The notes: generated by a model not told the origin, from the sequence alone. A DNA stretch of 64,000 nt from Watersipora subatra (GCF_963576615.1 NC_088714.1:3968001-4032000); one strand, 5' to 3'; numbered from the stretch's first letter, positions 1 through 10,591 are shown. Numbers and translations are program-made.

Positions 1-3000
1 TAAGTTGTTACTAGAGGAGTGTGATAAGTTGGTACTAGAGGAGTGTGGTAAGTTGTTACTAGAGGAGTATGATAAGTTGTTACTAGAGGAGTGTGGTAAG
101 TTGTTACTAGAGGAGTGTGATAAGTTGTTACTAGAGGAGTGTGGTAAGTTGTTACTAGAGGAGTGTAATAAGTTGGTACTAGAGGAGTGTGATAAGTTGT
201 TACTACAGGAGTGTGATAAGTTGTTACTAGAGGAGTGTGGTAAGTTGTTACTAGCGGAGTGTAATAAGTTGGTACTAGAGGAGTGTGATAAGTTGTTACT
301 AGAGGAGTGTGATAAGTTGTTACTAGAGGAGTGTGGTAAGTTGTTACTAGAGGAGTGTGATAAGTTGGTACTAGAGGACTGTGATAAGTTGTTACTAGAG
401 GAGTGTGATAAGTTGTTACTAGAGGAGTGTGGTAAGTTGTTACTAGAGGAGTGTGGTAAGTTGTTACTAGAGGAGTGTGGTAAGTTGGTACTAGAGGAGT
501 GTGGTAAGTTGTTATTAGAGATGTGTTATAAGTGGGTACTAGAGGAGTGTGATAAGTCGTTACTAGAGGAGCGTGGTAAGTTGTTACTAGAGGAGTATGA
601 TAAGTCGTTACTAGTTGAGTGTGGTAAGTTGTTACTAGAGGAGTGTGATAAGTTGTTACTAGAGCAGTGTGGTAAGTTGTTATTAGAGGAGTTTGGTAAG
701 TTGTTATTAAAGGAGTGTGGTAAGTTATTACTAGAGGAGTGTGGTAAGTTGGTACTAGAGTAGTGTGGTAAGTTGGTACTAGAGGAGTGTGGTAAGTTGT
801 TACTAGAGGAGTATGATAAGTTGTTACTAGAGCAGTGTGGTAAGTTGTTATTAGAGGAGTTTGGTAAGTTGTTATTAGAAAAGTGTTATAAGTGGGTACT
901 AGAGGAGTGTGATAAGTCGTTACTAGAGGAGCGTGGTAAGTTGTTACTAGAGGAGTATGATAAGTTGTTACTAGATGAGTGTGGTAAGTTGTTACTAGAG
1001 GAGTATGATAAGTTGGTACTAGAGGAGTGTGATAAGTCGTTGCTAGAGGAGTATGATAAGTTGTTACTAGAGGAGTGTGATAAGTTGTTACTAGAGGAGT
1101 GTGGTAAGTTGTTACTAGAGGAGTGTGATAAGTTGTTACTAGAGGAGTGTGATAAGTTGGTACTAGAGGAGTGTGATAAGTTGTTACTAGAGGAGTGTGA
1201 TAAGTTGTTATTAGAGGAGTATGATAAGTTGTTACTAGTTGAGTGTGGTAAGTTGTTACTAGAGGAGTGTGATAAGTTGTTACTAGAGGAGTGTGGTAAG
1301 TTGTTATTAGAGGAGTCGGTAAGTTGTTATTAAAGGAGTGTGGTAAGTTATTACTAGAGGAGTGTGGTAAGTTGGTACTAGAGGAGTGTGGTAAGTTGGT
1401 ACTAGAGGAGTGTGGTAAGTTGTTACTAGAGGAGTATGATAAGTTGTTACTAGAGCAGTGTGGTAAGTTGTTATTAGAGGAGTTTGGTAAGCTGTTATTA
1501 GAGAAGTGTTTTAAGTGGGTACTAGAGGAGTGTGATAAGTCGTTACTAGAGGAGCGTGGTAAGTTGTTACTAGAGGAGTATGATAAGTTGTTACTAGATG
1601 AGTGTGGTAAGTTGTTACTAGAGGAGTATGATAAGTTGGTACTAGAGGAGTGTGATAAGTCGTTGCTAGAGGAGTATGATCAGTTGTTACTAGAGCAGTG
1701 TGATAAGTCGTTGCTAGAGGAGTATGATAAGTTGTTACTAGAGGAGTGTGATAAGTTGTTACTAGAGGAGTGTGGTAAGTTGTTACTAGAGGAGTGTAAT
1801 GAGTTGGTACTAGAGGAGTGTGATAAGTTGGTACTAGAGGAGTGTGATAAGTTGTTACTAGAGGAGTGTGATAAGTTGTTATTAGAGGAGTATGATAAGT
1901 TGTTACTAGTTGAGTGTGGTAAGTTGTTATTAGAGGAGTGTGATAAGTTGGTACTGGAGCAGTGTGGTAAGTTGTTATTAGAGGAGTATGATAAGTTGTT
2001 ACTAGAGGAGTGCGGTAAGTTGTTACTAGAGGAGTGTAATGAGTTGGTACTAGAGGAGTGTGATAAGTCGTTGCTAGAGGAGTATGATAAGTTGTTACTA
2101 GAGGAGTGTGATAAGTTGTTACTAGAGGAGTGTGGTAAGTTGTTACTAGAGGAGTGGGATAAGTCGTTACTAGAGGAGTGTGGTAAGTTGTTAATAGAGG
2201 AGTGTGGTAAGTTGGTACTAGAGGAATGTGATAAGTTGTTACTAGAAGAGTGTGATAAGTTGTTACTAGAGGAGTGTGATAAGTTGTTATTAGAGGAGTA
2301 TGATAAGTTGTTACTAGTTGAGTGTGGTAAGTTGTTACTAGAGGAGTGTGATAAGTTGGTACTAGAGCAGTGTGGTAAGTTGTTATTAGAGGAGTATGAT
2401 AAGTTGTTACTAGAGGAGTGCGGTAAGTTGTTACTAGAGGAGTGTAATGAGTTGGTACTAGAGGAGTGTGATAAGTTGGTACTAGAGGAGTGTGATAAGT
2501 TGGTACTAGAGGAGTGCGGTAAGTTGTTACTAGAGGAGTGTAATGAGTTGGTACTAGAGGAGTGTGATAAGTTGGTACTAGAGGAGTGTGATAAGTTGTT
2601 ATTAGAGGAGTATGATAAGTTGTTACTAGAGGAGTGCGGTAAGTTGTTACTAGAGGAGTGTAAGGAGTTGGTACTAGAGGAGTGTGATAAGTTGGTACTA
2701 GAGGAGTGTAATGAGTTGGTACTAGAGGAGTGTGGTAAGTTGTTACTAGAGGAGTGCGGTAAGTTGTTACTAGAGGAGTGTAATGAGTTGGTACTAGAGG
2801 AGTGTGATAAGTTGGTACTAGAGGAGTGTGATAAGTTGTTATTAGAGGAGTATGATAAGTTGTTACTAGAGGAGTGCGGTAAGTTGTTACTAGAGGAGTG
2901 TAATGAGTTGGTACTAGAGGAGTGTGATAAGTTGGTACTAGAGGAGTGTAATGAGTTGGTACTAGAGGAGTGTGGTAAGTTGTTACTAGAGGAGTGTAAT

Positions 3001-3206
3001 AAGTTGTTACTAGAGGAGCGTGGTAAGTTGTTACTAGAGGAGTGTGATAAGTTGTTACTAGAGGAGTGTGATAAGTTGTTAATAGAGGAGTGTGATAAGT
3101 TGGTACTAGAGGAGTGTGGTAAGTTGTTATTAGAGGAGTTTGGTAAGTTGTTATTAAAGGAGTGTGATAAGTTATTACTAGAGGAGTGTGATAAGTTAGT
3201 ACTAAA
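1..3206. repeat. 24-bp minisatellite array
   Basis: About 133 head-to-tail copies of a 24-bp unit (gataagttgttactagagga plus gtgt), with frequent variants (ggtaag, ttggta, aatgag). The array runs off the left edge of the window. Because 24 is a multiple of three and the unit contains few stops, it stays open for hundreds of codons on both strands, giving an eight-residue repeat (LLLEECDK type) on plus and TYHTPLVT type on minus. Only 150 bases separate it from a golgin-84 exon, so it lies in a golgin intron. I read it as non-coding satellite DNA. Confidence 0.93.
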
Positions 3207-3355
3207 AGAGTGTGAGTGTGGTGTGCATGTACCATAGTTGACTGTATGATACTATTCAGTAATTTTGTGGTTACTCTATATTTAGCCACTTTGCTCATGA
3301 GATTGCAATGCTGCTTGCTAGTCGAAGCAGTTGTAGTGTAGTAATTTACTTGCAG

Positions 3356-3474
3356 AGCTGAGACAGAGAGATGAAGAGCTCCGATATACACAGGAGCAGT
3401 TAGCTACCCACAAGACTGCGTATCAGCAGCAGATCTGTGAAAGGGATACAGAGATAGAAAAGCTGCGAAATCAG
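3356..3474 (+). CDS. GOLGA5: Golgin-84 exon (coiled coil)
   Basis: Acceptor ttacttgcag, donor gtgagc. The exon reads two bases plus 39 codons and ends in phase 0 with EIEKLRNQ. The charged heptad pattern is a coiled coil. An alternative acceptor two bases downstream is possible. Copy 2 has no equivalent: its homology starts further downstream, in the next intron. Confidence 0.82.
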
Positions 3475-6400
3475 GTGAGCTTTCACTATTTCACTTGAAA
3501 ATGTTATGCTTGTAGTCTTGTGTTGGTGTCGTCTGCTTCAAAACTTCATGTAACACAAATAGATAAGCGATCGTAATAATGGAAACTTTAAGTGAGAGCT
3601 ACAAATTTATTTTGAATGTTGGTTCATTCACCAATTCACATCCACACCTATGCCTATGTTTCTGATGTTGGTTCGTTCACCGCTTCACATCCACACCTAT
3701 GCCTATGTTTCTGATGTGGGTTCATATACTGCTTTACATCCACTCCTATGGCTATGTTTCTGATGTGGGTTCATATACCGCTTCACATCCACTCCTATGG
3801 CTATGTTTCTGATGTTGGTTCATATACCGCTTCACATCCCCGCCTATGGCTATATTTCTGATGTTGGTTCATATACCGCTTCACATCTACACCTATGGCT
3901 ATGTATCTGATGTTGGTTCATACACCGCTTCACATCCACACCTATGGCTATGTTTCTGTTGTGGGTTCATATACCGCTTCACATTCACGCCTATGGCTAT
4001 GTTCCTGATGTTGGTTCATACACTGCTTCACATCCACACCTATGGCTATGTTTCTGATGTTAATTCATATACCGCTTCACATCCACACCTATGGCTATGT
4101 TCCTGATGTTAATTCATACACCGCTTCACATCCACACCTATGGCTATGTTTCTGATGTTGGTTCATATACTGCTTCACATTCATGCCTATGGCTATGTTC
4201 CTGATGTTGGTTCATACACTGCTTCGCATCCACACCTATGGCTATATTTCTGATGTTGGTTCATATACCACTTCTCATCCACACCTATGGCTATGTTTCT
4301 GATGTTGGTTCATACACCACTTCACATCCACCACTTCACATCCACACTTATGGCTATGGCTCTGATGTTGGTTCATACACCACTTCACATCCACGCCTAT
4401 GGCTATAAATGTTTCTGAACATTGCAACTATTACTTTGGTGATTACTGCTTCACCTGTCCATATCCTAGCCATCATTCCATGGCACAGTTTTATTTCTGG
4501 TTTCTCTGCTATGCTCCAATTGTATTACTCCTTGAAGAGGTCTCAGTCTTTTTATGTTAGGTTTGTTTTACTACCTTCTAAAGTTACTAGCTTTCTATGT
4601 GACATGATTTCTCTTATAACCAAAGTGTTAGCTTATCTACGTAGGATGTTTAATAGTGCATAGTCAATAGTCTCAGCTTGAATTTGATGTAAACTGTTCA
4701 CAGTTGTCATGCCTTTTATCAAACTTTTGTCAGCCTTTTGTAAGATCTGATATGCTGATGTCATGTGACTGGCATGCTTTATATCTGTATATACTTGCTA
4801 TGTTTCAGCTGATGTCATGTAATCGGCTTGCTATATATCTGTATATATTTGCAACTGATGTCATGTAATTGGCAGACTATATATCTGTATATACTTGCAA
4901 CTGATGTCATGTAATTGGCATGCTATATATCTGTATATAGATTTGCTATGTTTCAATTGATATCATGTAACTGGCATGCCATATATCTGTATATACATGT
5001 TATGTTTCAGCTGATGTCATGTAATTGGCATGCTATATATCTGTATATACTTGCTATGTTTCAGCTGATGTCAAAAAAGTTGAGCACAGCAACAGAGAGT
5101 GAGCTAGAGACACGGCTGCATCATCTCACGGAGAACCTCATAGAAAAACAGACTCTTGTGGAGTCTCTTAGCACAGAGAAGAATTCTCTCAAGCTGCAAC
5201 TCGAGAGGGCTGAACAGCAGGTCAAGGACACAGAGAAGGCAGTGGCAGCAGGAAGTAGCAGCGTGAGTATGCATTACTTTGTGGTAGTAGCATTTGATAG
5301 CTTTCTGTCTAACACCAAATAGCACTGGTCAGCCTGAACATGGTTCACCTTGTGAGTTTGGAACGTTTCTATTCAGCTTCTTCAGTTTATGCGGATGCAT
5401 ATTATCCTTCTGCATGCACCATTGACTTATTGTTATAGATCAATATACCAATACCAATTTTTTCGCACTTGAGGAAAAAAAGCGACGTCTAGTGTTTTAC
5501 GTCTAGTTTTATGTCTCTATTATATATACGTACTAATTTACCGGTAATCTGGTGTGTCATGAGACATCGTTAACGGCTGGTTCACACTATATAGCCGTAT
5601 TTCGGCGTTGATGCCACTATACTTTGGTGATCGTCGATGAAGACCATGTTCACACTATCACAAACCCATCCGTGTTTGCATCAGGAAGTACTCTGTGACA
5701 TTTATTTTTTTTAATTTTTCGCGAAGAAACCTCTTTGTTTTCGCATGTGAGAATCAAAAACTAGTCCCGCAGCGACTATTATGAAAGTATAGGAATAAAT
5801 CACGCTATTCACGTTCGCGAATTACCATCGCTGAAATGGTTCACATTTGAAAGGCGGTCGCCGATGCTCGGTGAAGCATCGGGAAAGTTTGACAGCTGCA
5901 AACTTTCCTGACATGTCCGCGATGCTTCGTCGATGTCAACAATTCACGGTTCAAATAATCGACGATGAACGCCGTAAGGGAAACGCTGACAAACGGCAAC
6001 ATAGTGTGAACCAGCCTTAAGTGTGCTGATAAAACGCAGATAATAAGTAGCTGTACTATTATTCAGAAATACCCAAAGACAGTCGATTGGCACAAGTTTG
6101 AGAGTGTCAGTCTCCCAAGCTGAATGTCATGAGTTGGAATCTTGTTGAAAGCGATGTTTTATTCTAACCTTTAACCTTGACCTTGGGTAAACGAACGGAC
6201 AAACATCACTTTAATTATAGTCAAGCTATATTCTTGTTTCACTCCATTGTAGACATACAATTTTTGTTTTGTAGCCTAGATTTTGCCGTATAAAAAAGCC
6301 GATTTAAATTAACATTGAAGTTATCTGCTCCCCTTAGCTCAACGTAAAATTTTTGTAATCATGGACCCTAAACCAAGTGAAAGTGATAAGAAAAAAATAA

Positions 6401-9400
6401 GAGTTGTCAATACAAACCAAAATTCCACAGTTTTGTACAGTCATTAAATTAAAATGTGAAGATTAGTTTTTCCGTCGTGAAGGGCCGAAATGGTGAGTCT
6501 GGGAAGATCTTAGAACGGATTAGACAACTTTCATACATTATTCTGCTTGTACAATCCCTATAACGCATTTGCGTTATAGGGATTGTACGAGGAATTGTAA
6601 CAATAATCGTTACAATTTCTTTCTGTTTGTAACGATAATCCAATCCCTATAACGCAAATGTGTTATAGGGATTGGATTATCGTTTTCGGAATGGATTATT
6701 CACATTGTAGGAGTGTCTACTGTATCTTTAGTCAGTTGTATTCTGTATTTACACACCCATTCTAGACTACATACGAATATGTAGGCTGTATTCTATACTT
6801 CGACCCCCATTCTAAATTATGTACAAATATGTGAGCTGTCTTTTATATATAGACAACGGCAGTCTATATGGGTGAGGAGGATACAGTGAGACAGAGAGGG
6901 CACTTACCAGGTTTTCTTAAGGAGTCTCCTACAGACCCAGAGTTCACTCGAAAGGTGAAACGAGCTGCCAACACTATTGACAAGTTCAGGCAAGTTTTAC
7001 GCTGTTTACTGACAGAAGAGCCAACCCGCTATGAAGGGGCTCAGGCTAGTTTTTGGTTGCAGTAGTTGATACTAAGAACTAGTAAAATACAAGATTCTAT
7101 ATTGTGTGTAAATAGCTGTGCTCTGAGTATTGGTATCTAATTCTATTCTCTCAAATTTGCTATTATTTTGAAGCTCAATTGAAAAAATTAGCTAAAACAC
7201 TGATTTGAACTAAAATAGATATAAATTGTCACTTTGATATATGTACATTAGCATTGGTAGTGCCCCCCGTACGAACCAACTTGTGTCATGAATTTACATC
7301 CACTTTAGTCATTTACAATCAGAATTAAAACTCAGTTCTACTTCAGGTTTGTGCTACATGAGGGCAAGTGTTCACATTTAAAGTTTTGCACTCCTGCTGT
7401 TGCTAAGCAGCTCTGACTAGAGGCTACACCCTTGTTATCAAATCATTCAACTACAGATTATGTAACAATGAGCAGTTTTTATCTTCTATAAGCACTCTAT
7501 ATATCTATTTATAGCACTCTTATATCTGTTTATAGCACTCTTATATCTATTTATAGCACTCTATATATCTATTTATAGCACTCTATATATCTATTTATAG
7601 CACTCTATATATCTATTTATAGCACTCTATATATCTATTTATAGCACTCTATATATCTATTTATAGCACTCTATATATCTATTTATAGCACTCTATATAT
7701 CTACTTATAGCACTCTATACATCTACTTATAGCACTCTATATATCTATTTATAGCACTCTATATATCTATTTATAGCACTCTATATATATATTTATAGCA
7801 CTCTATATCTATCCAGTTATAACGATAAAGTTTTAGGAGTGAAAAATCCAGCTTGCATGTGATTGTCAACTCAGAACCTCCAGGTCTGCATACAGACGAA
7901 CTAACCCACTAAACCACACAGCCTACTGGTGATACAATGCATTAATTCCGTACATAATTATTACAGATGCCTTATATTGTCATTATGTCTTTAAAACGAT
8001 TGATTGAACTACCTACGCTTCACACTCTAATTTAAAGAAAAATTTTACTAGAAGAATAATACCTGCCCAGACTTTCCCAAAATGCTATAAATATATGTAT
8101 ATGTAGCATAAACTTAATTAAACTTATAGCACATACATAAATATACAAACACTTTCATTTAAAAGTTAGATGGTAAATAAATGTTGATTTTATGTTCAAA
8201 AATGTGTTTTATTACCCATGCAACGCCGGGCATTCAGTAGTATATATACAATAAGTAGTTGGTTATTCTATGTTATGCTTCAAATTGTTCAAATGTTGTA
8301 ATTATACGACTAAACATACCGGTAAATTAAAAAATGTAAATTTCAAACAAAGACACCTGATGAGCCGTGGCTCATCAGGTGTCTTTGTTTGAAGCAAATT
8401 TGTAGTGAAGAAAAATTCAACTTTTCAGATAAGTTTTTAGTCTATCTGTATACATTTTCATCTTACATTTATATACATCATATATATATATATATCTGTA
8501 TACATATCTATATTTATCTTATTATCAGTATTTTATATTTTTTCTATTAGTATTACGTCTATATATATATTTTATTAAGGTGTTATAAATATTTTATCAG
8601 TGTTATATATTAGTTTTTTGTTTTTCAATGCATTCATCTGCCGATTGTATTTAAAATGAATTATACATATTACAAAGGCGTTATCACCAACCACTATTAA
8701 CATCACGCATACTCAATAGTTGTATTCTCTTTACTAATATGGAGATAGGACAACTACGTAATAATATATTACTATTATTGCAGCATTCGACTGGGAGTCT
8801 TCCTACGACGATATCCTATTGCTAGGGTCTTCGTTATCATTTACATGGTAAGCAATCTAAACACCATTCTATTCTTGTCAAGGATAGCTGTATAGAATAG
8901 TTTGTTAGCGCTTTTACGTAGAATGCTTGCTTCAGAGAGCATCAGTGAGTATTCCGTTTAAATGTTGACTTGCAACAAAATTCACATTACAGTTATCTGG
9001 TATCAAAACTTTCACCATGCCTTACTCTGCTATGTTGTCGGTGCAAAATATCTGGAAATGTAATTACAAGTTCTGAAAAGCTAAAAATCGAACAGTTGAT
9101 CGCAGCCATCATAAAAACGTCGTAGTTTGGAATCTCTTTATTTCGATGACTTACTCAAACATTGTGGTTATTTTTGTGACATGTTATGTTATCATGTGAA
9201 ATCATTGGCCAATAAAAGGCTCAATATAAAACGTCTCATAGGACTAGTTTATGACAAACACTTCGGGCTCTACCGGAAAGCCCATATGAAATATAGACGC
9301 TTGCTACTTTGCAGTTTCGTTTCAGCCTGGTCTAATCATCTAGTCGTAATCTGATCATGTGGCCCATACTTCCTGCTGAATGGCGCAAACAATTTCTGCA

Positions 9401-10250
9401 GCATTTTTTGACTATCACAGGCCACCAACAGGCTCCTCATGTAAAGTGTAAACAGAAACCATCTCTCACAACTACATCACATTTGAGCCGTTTTGCAAAG
9501 GGAATCCAAACTACGGCGGTCTCGTGTGGCTGCGATTTTCTGTTCGTTTTTGAGCTTTTAAGAGCTTGTAATCACATTTCCACATATTTTGCACCTACAA
9601 TACAACAGAGTAAGACATGGTGAATCTTGTGATACCAAATAACTGTAATGTGAATTTTGTTGCAAGTCAACCTTGAACTATGTTGTCTATGGCATAGCCT
9701 TGAATATATTTTTTATAAATGGCTGCTCTGTACAAGTCCTGGTACAGAGCAGCTTGTAAGTTGTTATCTTCTTTGAAAAAGGTAACATAAACCGGTTTTA
9801 CTATTCTAACACGCTTATCATGTAGTGCAGTACTTGTAAACTTCATGAATAACTTTAACAGCTAGGATTTGAATAACTAGCAATTTATTGCCCGTCAGTG
9901 TATGCGAGATAGAACTCTTGAAACTTTACTGGAAGGCTCTTTTTGATTTATTTCAATAGAAATAGCGAATCTTTTAGGGGTGAGCTTCGTAAATTCATGA
10001 CTTCACTCCAAACACCTATTATGTAGTACATAACCTGGCATAATAGCTGCGAGAAAAAGGTGAGCAAGTTGTAGCAGGGCATTATTCTTTACACAAAGCC
10101 AGCACTCCTTAGATGCAGCCTGTAATTTTACAGTTGTTGCTACACCTCTGGACCATGCTGGTGCTGCTAACCTACCAGCCTGAAGTACATGGTGCTGATC
10201 ATATGCCAGTGCCTCTCCCAAGCCAGCCAGATAGGAGCTTGTCAGAGTAG
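3356..10250 (+). CDS. GOLGA5: Golgin-84 (GOLGA5), C-terminal exons, copy 1
   Basis: Golgin-84 is a coiled-coil tether of cis-Golgi membranes held by a C-terminal transmembrane anchor. Five exons can be joined in phase: 3356-3474, 5065-5262, 6853-6989, 8784-8847 and 10134-10250, giving about 205 C-terminal residues; upstream exons lie left of the window (vertebrate protein is about 730 aa). The order is coiled coil (LRQRDEELRYTQEQL; ESLSTEKNSLKLQLERAEQQ), the conserved segment before the anchor (KVKRAANTIDKFS/IRLGVFLRRYPIARVF) and a hydrophobic anchor spanning the last junction (VFVIIYM|LLLHLWTMLVLLTY), then a roughly 20-residue tail ending in a TAG codon. All phases agree. Intron 3 uses a GC donor. 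A poly(A) signal lies at 10420. The gene converges on alpha-tubulin. Identification rests on recognition of the family sequence. Confidence 0.9.
3622..4410 (+). repeat. 49-bp tandem array in golgin intron, copy 1
   Basis: About 16 degenerate copies of a 49-bp unit (core ggctatgtttctgatgttgg then ttcatacaccgcttcacatc). It occupies the intron after exon 3356-3474. The second duplicated block begins inside the same array at about 19196 but keeps only four to five units. The short open frame here is repeat-derived. Confidence 0.88.
4411..4736 (+). other. Intron segment shared with copy 2
   Basis: Single-copy intron sequence between two tandem arrays, closely matched at about 19430-19757. It contains an 84-codon open frame, but the copy 2 frame differs by insertions and no splice sites or family were recognised. 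I see no gene here. Confidence 0.6.
4737..5064 (+). repeat. 54-bp array carrying the exon's own splice acceptor
   Basis: About six copies of a unit that reads ctgatgtcatgtaattggca, tgctatatatctgtatatac, ttgctatgtttcag. Units ending in ctatgtttcag are followed by ctgatgtca, exactly the acceptor and first nine bases of the golgin exon at 5065. The array therefore contains duplicated potential 3' splice sites. The same array, longer and interrupted by (TA)n, precedes the copy 2 exon. Confidence 0.85.
5065..5262 (+). CDS. GOLGA5: Golgin-84 exon (conserved coiled-coil end)
   Basis: Exactly 66 codons in phase 0 at both ends, acceptor tatgtttcag, donor gtgagt. Contains ESELETRLHHLTENLIEKQ and ESLSTEKNSLKLQLERAEQQ, the most conserved stretch of golgin-84. 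The start at CTG ATG TCA is supported by alignment with known golgin-84 proteins, which continue LRNQ with an L-x-x-K segment. The first nine bases also occur in each unit of the preceding array. Confidence 0.88.
5574..6016 (+). mobile_element. 443-bp MITE with TTAA target duplication
   Basis: Terminal inverted repeat GGCTGGTTCACACTAT at both ends. The element is flanked by TTAA at 5570-5573 and 6017-6020. Copy 2 of the duplicated block has a single TTAA and no element at the same position (about 21649-21660), so the insertion and its target duplication are directly visible. TTAA duplication is typical of the piggyBac superfamily. It has no coding capacity, and an internal hairpin lies near 5880-5915. 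A second family member lies at about 43590-43969 in the opposite orientation. Confidence 0.88.
6083..6200 (+). repeat. Possible tRNA-derived SINE
   Basis: Contains a weak RNA polymerase III B-box-like motif (gagttggaatct, 6133-6144) about 50 bases after a possible A-box region. The same sequence occurs in copy 2 (about 21702-21820), and looser relatives seem to lie near 34585. It could equally be an unrelated dispersed repeat. Confidence 0.3.
6550..6680. repeat. Pair of short perfect palindromes
   Basis: Two palindromes built on aatccctataacgca and its complement, at about 6557-6590 and 6641-6676, separated by a stretch rich in gtaacgataat. The same pair occurs in copy 2 (about 22138-22275), so it predates the duplication. 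Probably a small foldback repeat or nested MITE in the golgin intron. Confidence 0.7.
6853..6989 (+). CDS. GOLGA5: Golgin-84 exon with GC donor
   Basis: Acceptor tatatatag; 45 codons plus two bases. It ends AAG TTC AG and is followed by gcaagt. Joining AG to the C that opens the next exon makes Ser, giving IDKFSIRLGVFLRRYP, as in known golgin-84. A GT donor would break this conserved segment, so the intron is GC-AG. Contains GHLPGFLKESPTDPEFTRKV, the region before the membrane anchor. Confidence 0.86.
7480..7815 (+). repeat. 22-bp tandem array
   Basis: About 15 copies of agcactctatatatctattt plus at, in the golgin intron upstream of the anchor exon. In copy 2 the same array is longer (about 23205-23735). 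Confidence 0.9.
7858..7923 (-). repeat. tRNA-derived SINE head
   Basis: On the minus strand the sequence begins ggctgtgtggtttagtggg, with an A-box-like TGGTTTAGTGGG, and about 35 bases later has the B-box-like GGTTCTGAGTT. Spacing fits a tRNA-derived promoter, but the cloverleaf is degenerate, so this is a SINE relic rather than a tRNA gene. Copy 2 keeps only part of it (about 23770-23800). Confidence 0.5.
8342..8407 (+). ncRNA. Degenerate hammerhead ribozyme with palindromic 5' half
   Basis: A perfect palindrome with 25-bp arms (8342-8366 and 8369-8393) contains CAC-CTGATGA-GCC; it is followed by GAAGC-AAATTT-GTA-GTG (8391-8407). The parts match a type I hammerhead: stem I CAC/GTG, core CTGATGA, stem III C...G with AAATTT, cleavage after GTA. 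The core GAAA has become GAAG, and an inverted copy of the 5' half is inserted where stem II should close. It is therefore a relic of the same family as the intact ribozymes at 33.8 kb. Confidence 0.55.
8784..8847 (+). CDS. GOLGA5: Golgin-84 exon (start of membrane anchor)
   Basis: Acceptor actattattgcag, donor gtaagc; one base plus 21 codons. Encodes IRLGVFLRRYPIARVFVIIY and Met, nearly identical to the family sequence. Copy 2 carries a TGA in this exon. Confidence 0.92.
8964..9671 (+). mobile_element. 708-bp element with roughly 100-bp TIRs
   Basis: Inverted ends begin GTTGACTTGCAACAAAATTC and continue with good complementarity for about 100 bases (8964-9058 and 9577-9671). It lies in the last golgin intron and is missing at this place in copy 2. 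A single end of the same family sits elsewhere in copy 2 (about 23870-24001). Internal frames of 75 and 88 codons match nothing I recognise, so it is probably non-autonomous. I could not fix a target duplication. Confidence 0.75.
10134..10250 (+). CDS. GOLGA5: Golgin-84 last exon (membrane anchor and tail)
   Basis: Acceptor tgtaattttacag; 38 codons plus TAG. Starts LLLHLWTMLVLLTYQPEVHG, matching the family LLHLWVM...LLTYTPEMH block that ends the transmembrane anchor, and then gives a short polar tail ending RSLSE. The minus-strand open frame across this exon is a shadow. Confidence 0.9.
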   Translation: MLLHLWTMLVLLTYQPEVHGADHMPVPLPSQPDRSLSE

Positions 10251-10419
10251 CAGTACCACAGGAACTCCATTCCTTCACATAACCTTTTACTTATTTTAGT
10301 ATCCAAATAGTCTTATAGATATGCGATACCATGTTGCGATTATATTTATTACTACATAAGCTATTTCGTGTTGATTTATTTTCATAATCATTCATTTTAT
10401 CTAGCGCAACAGCCATGGT

Positions 10420-10425
10420 AATAAA
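10420..10425 (+). terminator. Poly(A) signal of golgin-84
   Basis: AATAAA about 170 bases after the golgin stop codon and on the same strand. It is conserved in copy 2 at 25564-25569. The tubulin poly(A) signal on the other strand lies about 170 bases further right, so the genes converge tail to tail. Confidence 0.55.
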
Positions 10426-10591
10426 TGCAGTAGTGCAAGTAACCTATTTATTTATGTATTTTCTTGCTTGTTTATTGACCATTTGGGTGATGTCGCTGTT
10501 GATGATCATTGCTTTCATTAACAATGCATCTCAAATCAACTTCAAATAGTATTGAAGAATTGAACGAGTACTTTGAAATTAGTTAAGACAC

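Noticed and set aside
5-3237. Long plus-strand open frames (252, 186 and 637 codons) and a 626-codon minus frame
   Set aside because: They are translations of the 24-bp minisatellite; openness on both strands follows from the period being a multiple of three.
7480-7815. Regular short repeats resembling a CRISPR array
   Set aside because: Direct tandem repeats with no unique spacers, in an animal intron. The same holds for the 13-, 14-, 31-, 42-, 49- and 54-bp arrays.
10440-10552. Candidate golgin last exon (LLTIWVMSLLMIIAF)
   Set aside because: Looks like the anchor, but no acceptor fits phase 0; the true exon at 10134-10250 matches better and is in phase.
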